Notes under the pieces: model-generated | Seen by the model: the letters and a program-made list of their open reading frames with translations, nothing else | Told to the model about the DNA's origin: nothing | Database searches by the model: none | Program-made: the position numbers and the translations under genes | Assembly (NCBI RefSeq): GCF_008629675.1 | Contig: NZ_VWOX01000003.1 | Coordinates: 558,001 to 622,000, forward strand | Source: Roseiconus nitratireducens | Lineage (GTDB): Bacteria > Planctomycetota > Planctomycetia > Pirellulales > Pirellulaceae | Reading direction: 5' to 3' | Length of the DNA: 64,000 nt | Shown here: piece after piece, positions 30,523 through 39,971 of the stretch | Position numbering within the stretch: the stretch's first letter is position 1 | How the letters are laid out: every line of letters begins with the position of its first letter

Positions 30523-31416
30523 GTGAATAAGCAAGCACTGCAACAACTTGTCAGCGGCATCCGGCGGCACGCCACCCTGGATGCTTCGGTTGGCACTCCG
30601 ATTCACGAACTCCACCTGTCGTGCTTCGCAGCGCCCACGGAACTGACTTCCCTGGTGTACGAACCCTGCCTGTGCATCATCGCCCAAGGTTCCAAGGAAG
30701 TGCTGCTCGCCGAACAGTCGTTTCGACTTGATCCCGCGCAATTCCTGCTCGTCTCCGTTGACCTGCCGGTTGACGCCCGCGTGCAATCCGCGACGCCCAG
30801 CAAACCGTACCTGGGACTAAGAATCTCCCTGGATCCAAAGGTTGTCGGTGAACTGCTAGCCGACGGTGCAAATGTTTCATCAACGGCGGGCTCGGAGCGA
30901 GGACTTGCCGTCACCCCCACCGACCCGCAATTGCTCGATGCGGTGCTGCGGCTTGTTAACCTGTTGGACGCCCCGGCCGACATCAAACCGCTGGCTCCGT
31001 TGGTCCTTCGCGAAATCACGCACCGAGTGCTGACCGGTCCGCAAGGCTTGCGGCTTCGTCAAATCGCATTGGCTGGTGCACCGGCGTATCGCATCGCCAG
31101 TGCGATCCGCTGGTTGAAGGACCACTTCGCCGATCCTTTGAAGATCGAATCCCTCGCGGCGCAAGTGGGGCTGAGCACGTCTTCGTTCCACCAGCACTTC
31201 AAGAACGTGACCGCCATGACGCCGCTGCAGTACCAGAAGCGGATGCGGCTGCAGGAGGCCCGCAGTTTGATGATCGGAGAGAAACTGGACGCGGCCGAAG
31301 CGGGGTTTCGGGTCGGCTACGAAAGCCCCTCGCAATTCAGCCGAGAATACCGCCGCATGTTCGGCGCGCCGCCTCGGCAGGACGTCGAAGCGGTGTTGTC
31401 GTCAGCGACGTCCTAA
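30523..31416 (+). CDS. AraC-family regulator with AraC_N-type domain
   Basis: 297 residues from GTG 30523, with a perfect GGAGG 7 nt upstream; the frame is open to 30367. The N-terminal domain ([39 protein letters not shown]) matches the AraC_N type, as in YqhC-like regulators that often control aldehyde reductases. The C-terminal HTH_18 domain ([37 protein letters not shown]) is intact. It faces the cupin, SDR and MFS genes and is likely their regulator, responding to an aldehyde or related compound; that is inference from family habit. Confidence 0.9.
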   Translation: MNKQALQQLVSGIRRHATLDASVGTPIHELHLSCFAAPTELTSLVYEPCLCIIAQGSKEVLLAEQSFRLDPAQFLLVSVDLPVDARVQSATPSKPYLGLRISLDPKVVGELLADGANVSSTAGSERGLAVTPTDPQLLDAVLRLVNLLDAPADIKPLAPLVLREITHRVLTGPQGLRLRQIALAGAPAYRIASAIRWLKDHFADPLKIESLAAQVGLSTSSFHQHFKNVTAMTPLQYQKRMRLQEARSLMIGEKLDAAEAGFRVGYESPSQFSREYRRMFGAPPRQDVEAVLSSATS

Positions 31417-31440
31417 AGCATCGGATCCGGCCCCCGAGTC

Positions 31441-31588
31441 CAGCGTCTGGCAGCGGTGGCTACGACGTGTTTTCGCTCTCCGTCGCCACGCTCGCCAGAG
31501 CGTGGAGAATGACGAATGCTCGCCACGACCCAATCGAAGCTAACGTGCTCCCCAGATTCACAGTCCACCGTCTGGCGACGGCGGCTAC
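31441..31588. repeat. REP-like palindromes, three units
   Basis: A degraded reverse unit (31441), a forward unit with intact stem CCACGCTC-GCCA-GAGCGTGG (31484-31505, GTAG changed to GTCG) and a reverse unit (31566-31588) lie between the AraC gene and a membrane protein. Confidence 0.8.
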
Positions 31589-31644
31589 CTTGACCAAGAT
31601 CGTGCGACCGCCCCGATTCGTTTCCGAGACGCGCGGCCCAGAGA

Positions 31645-32394
31645 ATGTCCCCAACGCCGAAGACTGACGAACGATTGGGCATCGCCCATTTGATGCTACT
31701 GACCGCAGGCATTGGTGTCTCATTCGTTGTTGCTAGGGCCATCGAGCACCTGAGATTCAAGGCCGATGCCTACTATTACGACCTTGATGCGGTGCCCGCC
31801 GCGGATGGTTTTGGAATGCTGGTCGCGGCGATCTACGGACTTTGCCTCACGCTGCTGGTACTGGCCATCCACTCCGGAGATCTGTGGTCCAGCCCGGGAA
31901 AAACTCTGGCGTTGCTGTTTGCCACGATGTGCCTATTCAACTGGGGTCTGGAATTGATCGCGGCATTGGTGGTGAACGGTCGACTGCAGACGCCCATTGA
32001 TCCGGGAGCCGTTGACCGACGCGGTTACATCCTGGGCATCTGGTATCGCAATTTCGCGGCGGAGGTCGGATACGTCGCCAGCATCCCGGTCCTGCTGTGG
32101 GTGATTCGCAAGTCGAAAAGACAAGGATTCACATGGCGTTTGGCCTGGTTGGGCTTCCTGTTGTTTGCTTTTCTGATCGTCGGTTACGTCCACTTCGGAG
32201 TTCGCGACTACGTCCATCCGCCGCTAAGCCATTGGTACTTCGAGCTCGCCATCGGAATCCCGATTGTGCTGCTGATCGTTGCCACGGCCAATGCGTTCAT
32301 TCGACGACGTCCGGTTGATTGGTGGACGGCCCTGACCGTGACGCCGATCGCTTTTGTCTGGTGCCTGGGAATGGCAATGAAGCTTCTGGCATGA
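31645..32394 (+). CDS. Integral membrane protein, function unknown
   Basis: 249 residues with about six or seven hydrophobic segments (for example LMLLTAGIGVSFVVARAI, LVAAIYGLCLTLLVLAI, LALLFATMCLFNWGLELIAALVV, WLGFLLFAFLIVGYVHFGV and LAIGIPIVLLIVATANAFI). Short loops are charged. No transporter or enzyme motif is recognised. It is preceded by REP palindromes and followed by the convergent giant beta-helix gene. Confidence 0.75.
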   Translation: MSPTPKTDERLGIAHLMLLTAGIGVSFVVARAIEHLRFKADAYYYDLDAVPAADGFGMLVAAIYGLCLTLLVLAIHSGDLWSSPGKTLALLFATMCLFNWGLELIAALVVNGRLQTPIDPGAVDRRGYILGIWYRNFAAEVGYVASIPVLLWVIRKSKRQGFTWRLAWLGFLLFAFLIVGYVHFGVRDYVHPPLSHWYFELAIGIPIVLLIVATANAFIRRRPVDWWTALTVTPIAFVWCLGMAMKLLA

Positions 32395-32588
32395 CCACGC
32401 TTTGATGAATGGTCTTTTGTTCACGCCATGACATCTTGTGCACGCCGATCGACTGGTTCGAAGAACGGCATGATCGTCAATGTGTCTCTGTTGCAGGGAT
32501 CGGGGCACTGATGGAAACACACACGGCCCGCCGTTGGCTTCGACAGGCACGCGTGCTCTTCACAGTGCGGAAGACGATCGAACGCGGA

Positions 32589-35500
32589 TTATTCAAACAT
32601 CGAAAGCAGCTCGTCGGCATCCGCATCGTTGGCTATCAGCGATCCTTCCAATGCCACATCGACGGCGCGCTCTCGACGATCACGGTCGACATCCGATGCG
32701 GAGCCGACAAGTTCCGCAATCGAGTCCTCCGCTCTCGAATCTCCGAATGATTCCAGAGCCATTGCGCGATCGAACGCTTCCAAATGCCCCGGTTCAGATT
32801 GCCCGGTCGGTCGGGTTGCCGCTGCGGGTCCCTCCGCTCGTGGAAGAATCGTCGTTGCGTTGCGATCCTGTTCTCCTTCGGCCGCCATTTCGACGGACTG
32901 CCTGCCGAGTTGATTGACGACAAACAGCGCGTCGGACGCCGAAATGATCCCGTCGCGATTTACATCTAAGAAGCTCTCCCGACTGGCGGATTCACCTTCA
33001 CCTCTTCGTGACAGGGCGTTGATGACTTTCAATGCATCGGACGGCGTGGTGACTCCGTTGCCGTCCGTGTCTGTTGCCGACAGAATGTTGGTCGGCGTCG
33101 CGGAGGTGATCGATTTCGAACCGCGGTTGGATCGGATCACGAACAACCGATCCATGGTTTGGGGTTCGAAAATAATCGCGTACATCCCACCGGCTTCCAC
33201 GTCCGCCGAGGTTGTACCGACATCCATGTTGTTGATCTGCTGAAGATCCCCGTTCAAAATGCGAATGGTTTCGCGAAGATCAACGGAGCCGACCGTCTGG
33301 ACGGTGATCGTCGCATCAACTGCCGCTTGGAAAAGAATCGCGGTCGGTAAGTTGTTACCGGGAATCAGTTGGGGACCAATCAGACGGCTGGGAATCAGAA
33401 TCTGTGTGTCATCGTCATTTGTCAAATCGTCATCGTTGATCATGCCGGTCAACATGCCGCTGACGATGGTCGCATTGCCCGACGGATTGGACAACGTGAT
33501 TTCGAATGACTCATCCGCTTCGGTGGAGGTATCGCCACTCACCTGGATCGTCACCTCTTTTGACGATTCCTGATCTGCGAAAGTGATTGTTCCGCTCGGC
33601 AAGACGCCGCCGAAATCTTGCGTATCAACTGGGTCGTCGCCGATCCCCTGCACGGTGTAGTCCACCGTTAGCACACCGTCGACATTGCCGGTTCGTGTGA
33701 CCAGGAAGGTGAACGGCGTGGTCCCGGAATCGCCTTCGCTGACCGAAGTCATCTCCGCCGATATCGACAGCATCGCGGCAGCCTGATTGTCCCCCAACAG
33801 GTCGGATTCGAAGGCTCCGATATCCGGGCCGTTACCTTGCGGTCGGACGACGCCGCGCTGGTCGGTTGTCAAGCCGGCCAACACGCCGCTGGACAGGGCA
33901 GGACTCCCGTCCAGCAGGGCGATCGTCGGCGTCGGACCTCCATTGTCACTCAGCTCGGCAATTTGAGCTTGCACGTCGACAAGGTCAGAACCCAGGGCTG
34001 TGAAACTGGAACCAGCGGAGTCACCGACCAGGTTGGCGCCCTGGCTGATGATGCTGCCCGCAAGGTCCGGCGAATCATCCGCTGTATTCTCCGCGACCAA
34101 TGTGTTGATGGCGGTCACACTAGCGTCCAATGCGACGGAGATTCCGCCACCGGACGCCGCTTCATTTCTCGCGATCGTCACGCTTTTCAGCGACAGCACC
34201 CCGCCTTCAGCACCAATCCCACCGCCATTGCCGGAAGCGGAATTGTCGGCAAGCGTCGAATTTGTCACCAGCGTCGTGCCAGCCCCTTCGTCATTGAACA
34301 AGCCCGCTCCGGAGGGAGCTTGATTGGCGCTGATCGTCGAAGAACGAACCTCCAAGAGCCCCGAACCACTGTTCCATAGTCCGCCGCCTTCATTGGCAGC
34401 GACGTTGGAGTCCACGACGGTTCGGTCCAGCGTCACGGATCCGTTTCCGGAAATATGAAACGCCCCGCCGTTGCCTGGTGCCGCGGTTTGGGATGGCCCG
34501 GCGATGTTGGAGGACAGGTTCGAAAGCAGCACCGTGGTCGTCGACTCTGCGGTCGCCTCGATTCCCCCACCAGCACGATTGGCGACGTTTGCTTCCAATG
34601 TCGTCCCGACGATCGAGACGGTGCCGCCAAGGTTCAGAAGTCCGCCCCCAGATCCGCTGGATCCGGTCGCCCTGTTCTCGCGAATCGTCGCGTTGACGAC
34701 AGAAAGCGTTCCTCCGTTATTGAACAGCGCTCCTCCACCGTCATCGGCCTGCGGACCCGCAGCCGTGTTTCCAGTCAATCTGGTTCCGTTGATCGACATC
34801 ACTCCGGCGCCATTCCACAGTCCGCCTCCTTCACGTGCGGCTTGATTGTCGACGACGCTTCCATTGATCAGTGAAACATTGCCGGCGCCGCTGACATGAA
34901 GTGCGCCTCCGTTTCCGGGAGCCGCGGTTCCCTCAGGACCGGCGACGTTTGCCACCAGATCGACGTTGTTCAGGGAGCTCGTTGATCCGTCCAACGCCTC
35001 GATACCTCCTCCGGCACGGTTTGCGACGTTTCCAGACAACGTTGATGACGTCAGAGACAAATCACCCGCATTGGCGATGCCACCGCCACTTCCGGAGGCC
35101 CCGGTTGCCAAATTATTGGTGATGCTGGTGGCCACAACGGACATCACACCCAGATTGTGAATGCCGCCCCCGCCATCGGTTGCCTCGTTCCCGGTCGCTT
35201 CGTTTCCATCGATCAGTGCGTCGGTGATGGTGACCACACCGGTCGTCGAAGCCTCATTGAAAACACCGGCACCGCGGACAGCGGAATTGTCGGTAATTTC
35301 GGTGGCCAGCACCGTCAGTGTACCGGCCGGCGAATTCCAAAGCCCACCGCCCTCGATTGCCGCATTGCCGGAAATGCTCCCTCGAATCACGGACACCAAT
35401 CCATTTCCACTGATATGCAATCCTCCGCCATTTCCTGGGTTCGCGTTCGTTTCCACCGAATTCCCACCGCTGCCGTTTCCGTCAACTCCCAACGTCACGT

Positions 35501-38500
35501 CCGTCAGAACTGTTGAACTCTCCGCGGTGACTTCGATTCCGCCGCCCGCCCGGTTCGCTGTGTTGCCGCCAATGACCGTCGAGGTCACGGTCATGTTGCC
35601 GCCAAAGTTGAACAGACCGCCACCGGAACCGCTCGTTCCATTGGCAACATTTCCAACGACGGCGGAATCGTGAATCGTGAGCACGCCTTCATTGTTGAAC
35701 ACGCCGCCTCCACCGCTGTCAGCCGCATCTCCCGTGGCGACGTTGTCGGAAATCGTTGTGCCGATCACCGACATGGTTCCGGTTGCAGAATTCCACAGTC
35801 CGCCGCCTTCGACCGCAGAGTTGTTTTGCACCACTCCTCCCGAGATGGCCACATCGGAGTCAAAAGTGACGTGCAAGCCGCCTCCGTTGCCCGGGTTGGC
35901 ACCACTGCCGGCGACGGAATTCCCATCCGCTACCGTCTCTCCGCCAAGAGTCACGTTGTCAAGCGTGAGACTCACCGCCCCGACTTCGATCCCGCCACCG
36001 GCTCGATTGGCTTGGTTGCCGCTGATCACGGAATCCTCAATCGTCACGTTGCCTGTGCGGGCCAGGATTGCGCCGCCGCTTCCGGAGAGCCCTAAGGCGG
36101 AGTTTCCGATAAAGTTGCTTGCGCTGATGTGAAGGTCTCCATCGGTGCTAAGAATGGCGGCACCACCGTCGCCCATCATTGCGCCCGATGCCTGATTGCC
36201 GACGAAGGAACTGCCGGCGATCGTCACCGTCCCCGCTGCCACATTCATCACACCTGCACCGCCACCACGGGGACCATCAGCGACGTTGTTTTCGAACGTC
36301 GCGTCCTGAACGATCAACACGCCACCGTTGTTAAACAGTGCTCCGCCGCCGTTATCTTCAGCGGTTCCACTGGCGGTGTTCGTTGAAAAAGAAACGCCGG
36401 TCACTTCCATGGTGCCGCCGCCGTTCCACAAGCCGCCGCCCTCTGAAGCAGCCAAGTTCCCGCTGACCGAACCACCGGTCACCGTCGCGTTCCCGGCACC
36501 ACTGATATGCAGACCGCCTCCATTTCCCGGCGCGGCGGATCCGGATGGCCCGGCGACGTTGTCCTGAACCATGACCTCGTTGAGGATTGTTTCGCTGCCG
36601 TCGGTGGCTTCGACACCGCCACCAGCTCGATTGGCAACGTTCCCCCGGACCGTCGTCGATGTGATCGCGAGCGATCCGCCCAAGTTCAGGACTCCGCCAC
36701 CAGACCCGCTGGCTCCGTCGGCGACATTCTCTAGAATCGAACTGTTGCCGACGACGAGTTCACCACCGTCATTGAAGATTCCGCCGCCACCCTGATCGGC
36801 ATCGCTGCCAGAGGCAACGTTACCCGAGATGACCGAATCCACGACGACCATCTTTCCGGCACCACTGTTCCACAGGCCACCGCCTTCGGCGTTTGCCGCA
36901 TTGGATGCGACGGTGGCATCAATGAAGGTCGCACTCCACGGCCCGGAAGTATGAAAAGCACCTCCGTTGATTCCGGTGCTGTTGTCCTCCAGTGCCGTCG
37001 ATAGGAAAGTTGCCGTCCCCGCGTTCTCCACGCCACCGCCGGCTCGAGCAGCCGAGTTCGCGGAGATCGATCCGCCACTGACGGCCAGAACGCCGCCGTC
37101 GTTATTCAAAATCCCTCCGCCGTTGCCCAGTCCAACCGTGGCGGTATTTTCAGTGATTTCGGTGTTCGAGAGGGTCAGCGTCCCGCCAAAGTTTGCGATG
37201 CCGCCGCCCCCTTCCCCCGGCTCATCTCCACCGCTGGCATTCGCGGTGATCGTGCTGTCGGCGATTGAAAGTGTTCCGGTTTCGTTGACGACGCCGCCGC
37301 CATTTCCTTCGGCGCTGTTGTTTGAAATGGTGGCCCCCGTAACGGTGACACGTCCCCCGGCTGGCGACAGCAAACCCGCCGCCGCCGGTCCCGTGACTCG
37401 GTAGCCATCGGGCGTCCCGTCAGCGTCGACATCGATATCAGTGTTGACCCCGTGCAAGACGACTTCGCGCAGGGCGAGTGGAAGCAGGTTGTTGTATTGA
37501 CGCGCCTGGTCGGGATCGCTCAGGTCGAATGAATACGTCATGTCAAAATCGATCACGCCGCCCGGTGCCGTGGGGAAGCTGTCGATATCGAACTCCGCGA
37601 GCGGAGACTGACCTTCCGGTGGAGCGGAAGTCTGCGGATCCGAGAGGTTCAGCAGCACGTTGCCGTACGCAGCCAAGCCTTCGCCCACCGTGATAAAGCC
37701 ATCCCCATTGACGTCCTCGCTGGCCGTCGGGACTTTCGATGCAACCGCTTCACCGCCCGAGCCGAAGAACGGTCCGGCAATCTTGCCGCTGTCATCAAAA
37801 TCCGATGCAAAACGCCCATGGATGTGTTGGATGTGTGGTTGGTCCGGGACCAAGCCGGTCGCATCAATGCTGACGGAGATCGTCGGATTCATCGGCGAGG
37901 ACTGATCCAAGATCACCGAGGCGGTCCCCGACACGCCAGAACCGTTCAGCGGCACCAACGTTGTCGTGAAGACCCTGGACGTCACGTCAGTTCCGCCGTT
38001 ATTGAAAATGCCTCCGCCGGTTGGCGCTGAATTGCTGTCGATCAAGGTGCCATCAATCTCAAGCGTCCCGGTACTGGAATTCCAAAGTCCGCCGCCTTCG
38101 GATCCGGCGCGGTTGCCGGCGACCGAGCCACCGTTGAACGCGACGACGCCGTCGCCACCGATGTGCAGACCGCCGCCGTTTCCGGGGTTGGGATTCTCGG
38201 CAACCGAGTTGCCCTCTGTGTCGTCGTTTTCCCCATCGCGGTCGCTACCTAACGTGACGTTTGTCAGCGTCGTGTTGCTTCCGGCGGTGACCTCAATACC
38301 ACCGCCGGCTCGATTGGCGGTATTGCCGCTTATGGTCGTCGAGCTGATCGCAAGCGAGCCACCCAGATTCAGGATACCTCCGCCCGATCCGCTCAATCCG
38401 TCAGCGACATTCCCGATCACCAAACTGTTCTCGATCTCGATCGTGCCGCCATTGTTAAACACACCACCGCCACCATCGTCGGCGGCAGCGCCGCTGGCGG

Positions 38501-39401
38501 TGTTGTGACTGATCGTCGTTCCGTCGATGACCATCGTCCCGCCACCGTTCCACAGCCCACCACCTTCGCGCGCCGCCGAGTTGCCGCTGACGGTACCGCC
38601 GAAAATATTGACCGTGGCATTTCCGGTCACGTGCAAGCCGCCGCCATTACCCGGCGAAGCGGTTGCGGCCGGCGCGACACCCGCGTTGTTGCCATCCAAC
38701 GCGACGTTTGTCAAAGTGACCAGCTGGTCCGATGCATCCTCAATTCCACCGCCGGCACGGTTCGCGCGATTATTCGTAATCGATGAATCTGACGCCGCGA
38801 AGACACCAGCATTCAGCACTGCCCCGCCGCTTCCAGCCACCCCGGCGGCCGCGTTTCCGTCCAGCGTGACCCGATCCAGCGTCAAATCTCCGGAATTGTA
38901 GACCGCACCACCATCGCCGACGGAGCTCGGCGATGCACCGCCGGTGTCCGATGCGATGCCACCGGTAATTGTGATCCCGGACAGTTCGACGTCCGCACCC
39001 GACATGATGTCGAAAGCTCGGTCACCCAGAGCCGAGGCGTCAATGACCGACGTGCCGTCGCCCGCGATCGAGACGATGTTGCCTTCGGCAATGTCAAGGT
39101 CGCCGGTGGCCGCTGCGTTTTCGTCCGAGCCGGACAGCGTCAGCGTGAGCGTCCCCGCAGGCAGTGTGATCGAATCGGCTTCTCCATTAGCATTGGATTC
39201 AATGATTGCTTCACGCAGACTGGTGACGCCATCGGAAGCATCGATCGTATCGAGCAGTGTATTGACGGTAATTGCTGCTAACAGGTTCCGCCTCTCAAGC
39301 CCCTCCACCGATGGTCGACGCAGCGCAGAACGTCGCGTTCGACTTCTCTTAATTTCTCGCCTCTTGGCACGGGTAGTCGCCGGAATCATCTTAAAGGGCA
39401 T
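32589..39401 (-). CDS. Giant secreted beta-helix surface protein with CHRD, Calx-beta and dockerin-like domains
   Basis: About 2270 residues from ATG 39401; an upstream start at 39602 is open but poor. The N-terminus is very basic and leads to VEGLERRNLLAA (32-43), a LEPR-XLL-like motif of planctomycete exported proteins. Most of the chain is polymorphic right-handed beta-helix repeats with runs such as NRAGGGIE, PGNGGGLH and EGGGLWN; each recurs about eight times, giving ~185-residue super-repeats. A CHRD-like domain (HIQHIHGRF) is inserted at ~474-677. Near the C-terminus are a Calx-beta domain (~1875-1996) and two dockerin-like loops (DTDGNGVTTPSDALKVINAL; DVNRDGIISASDALFVVNQL). The tail is acidic, ending DADADELLSMFE. 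Likely an adhesin or matrix protein. Confidence 0.9.
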   Translation of the reverse strand: MPFKMIPATTRAKRREIKRSRTRRSALRRPSVEGLERRNLLAAITVNTLLDTIDASDGVTSLREAIIESNANGEADSITLPAGTLTLTLSGSDENAAATGDLDIAEGNIVSIAGDGTSVIDASALGDRAFDIMSGADVELSGITITGGIASDTGGASPSSVGDGGAVYNSGDLTLDRVTLDGNAAAGVAGSGGAVLNAGVFAASDSSITNNRANRAGGGIEDASDQLVTLTNVALDGNNAGVAPAATASPGNGGGLHVTGNATVNIFGGTVSGNSAAREGGGLWNGGGTMVIDGTTISHNTASGAAADDGGGGVFNNGGTIEIENSLVIGNVADGLSGSGGGILNLGGSLAISSTTISGNTANRAGGGIEVTAGSNTTLTNVTLGSDRDGENDDTEGNSVAENPNPGNGGGLHIGGDGVVAFNGGSVAGNRAGSEGGGLWNSSTGTLEIDGTLIDSNSAPTGGGIFNNGGTDVTSRVFTTTLVPLNGSGVSGTASVILDQSSPMNPTISVSIDATGLVPDQPHIQHIHGRFASDFDDSGKIAGPFFGSGGEAVASKVPTASEDVNGDGFITVGEGLAAYGNVLLNLSDPQTSAPPEGQSPLAEFDIDSFPTAPGGVIDFDMTYSFDLSDPDQARQYNNLLPLALREVVLHGVNTDIDVDADGTPDGYRVTGPAAAGLLSPAGGRVTVTGATISNNSAEGNGGGVVNETGTLSIADSTITANASGGDEPGEGGGGIANFGGTLTLSNTEITENTATVGLGNGGGILNNDGGVLAVSGGSISANSAARAGGGVENAGTATFLSTALEDNSTGINGGAFHTSGPWSATFIDATVASNAANAEGGGLWNSGAGKMVVVDSVISGNVASGSDADQGGGGIFNDGGELVVGNSSILENVADGASGSGGGVLNLGGSLAITSTTVRGNVANRAGGGVEATDGSETILNEVMVQDNVAGPSGSAAPGNGGGLHISGAGNATVTGGSVSGNLAASEGGGLWNGGGTMEVTGVSFSTNTASGTAEDNGGGALFNNGGVLIVQDATFENNVADGPRGGGAGVMNVAAGTVTIAGSSFVGNQASGAMMGDGGAAILSTDGDLHISASNFIGNSALGLSGSGGAILARTGNVTIEDSVISGNQANRAGGGIEVGAVSLTLDNVTLGGETVADGNSVAGSGANPGNGGGLHVTFDSDVAISGGVVQNNSAVEGGGLWNSATGTMSVIGTTISDNVATGDAADSGGGGVFNNEGVLTIHDSAVVGNVANGTSGSGGGLFNFGGNMTVTSTVIGGNTANRAGGGIEVTAESSTVLTDVTLGVDGNGSGGNSVETNANPGNGGGLHISGNGLVSVIRGSISGNAAIEGGGLWNSPAGTLTVLATEITDNSAVRGAGVFNEASTTGVVTITDALIDGNEATGNEATDGGGGIHNLGVMSVVATSITNNLATGASGSGGGIANAGDLSLTSSTLSGNVANRAGGGIEALDGSTSSLNNVDLVANVAGPEGTAAPGNGGALHVSGAGNVSLINGSVVDNQAAREGGGLWNGAGVMSINGTRLTGNTAAGPQADDGGGALFNNGGTLSVVNATIRENRATGSSGSGGGLLNLGGTVSIVGTTLEANVANRAGGGIEATAESTTTVLLSNLSSNIAGPSQTAAPGNGGAFHISGNGSVTLDRTVVDSNVAANEGGGLWNSGSGLLEVRSSTISANQAPSGAGLFNDEGAGTTLVTNSTLADNSASGNGGGIGAEGGVLSLKSVTIARNEAASGGGISVALDASVTAINTLVAENTADDSPDLAGSIISQGANLVGDSAGSSFTALGSDLVDVQAQIAELSDNGGPTPTIALLDGSPALSSGVLAGLTTDQRGVVRPQGNGPDIGAFESDLLGDNQAAAMLSISAEMTSVSEGDSGTTPFTFLVTRTGNVDGVLTVDYTVQGIGDDPVDTQDFGGVLPSGTITFADQESSKEVTIQVSGDTSTEADESFEITLSNPSGNATIVSGMLTGMINDDDLTNDDDTQILIPSRLIGPQLIPGNNLPTAILFQAAVDATITVQTVGSVDLRETIRILNGDLQQINNMDVGTTSADVEAGGMYAIIFEPQTMDRLFVIRSNRGSKSITSATPTNILSATDTDGNGVTTPSDALKVINALSRRGEGESASRESFLDVNRDGIISASDALFVVNQLGRQSVEMAAEGEQDRNATTILPRAEGPAAATRPTGQSEPGHLEAFDRAMALESFGDSRAEDSIAELVGSASDVDRDRRERAVDVALEGSLIANDADADELLSMFE

Positions 39402-39971
39402 GTCACATTCTGGTTTGTGGGAAGGACAACCGATGCCACCGCCGTTTCGACCCGATGGATCGAATGGAGACTGAGCGAAAATGAACGCATCGGCGGTGTT
39501 GCGATTGGGGATCCTTTCACCTACGGGTGACAAGAATCGCTGTGACAGGGTTGTTTCCAAAATCCCGCAAAAAGGCTCCAGCACGCAGCTCAGGCTTCGC
39601 AACGCCCGACCGCGGGGCCGTCTGCGTGTTCATTAGCTGGCTCAATCCCACCGACGACGCTGGCCCCAATTCACGCCATCAAAAGCGTCGCAATCGCCCT
39701 GAAGGAACGGCGCAAGATTTGCCCCACCACCCCTGCTTTTGAAATCGCGTTTGAAATCAGCTTGGTCGTCTGGATCCGGTCAAAGTGACTCGCCGTGACG
39801 GTTTTGCGCAGCTGACCTAGGGTTCAACTAGAATCGGGACGCCTCGCTGAATCCAACACGCGAGCTCTTACGATTGCCGATCGCTTACGATTGCAGAGTG
39901 CGGTTTTCAATCGCTGTTGCAGCACGTCTACCGCCCCTGTCGTTGGCCAGCGCGTTGGAGAGCCGTCGAAA
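39402..39971. other. Divergent intergenic region, surface protein / kinase
   Basis: 570 bp that should hold promoters for the giant surface protein and the kinase. I see no convincing gene, repeat or hairpin. A TTG-started extension of the kinase frame to 39891 is possible but lacks a binding site. Confidence 0.45.

Noticed and set aside
33837-38901. Many short + strand frames inside the giant surface-protein gene
   Set aside because: They are shadows created by the Gly/Asn/Ser repeats, giving Pro/Ala-rich strings without starts or motifs.
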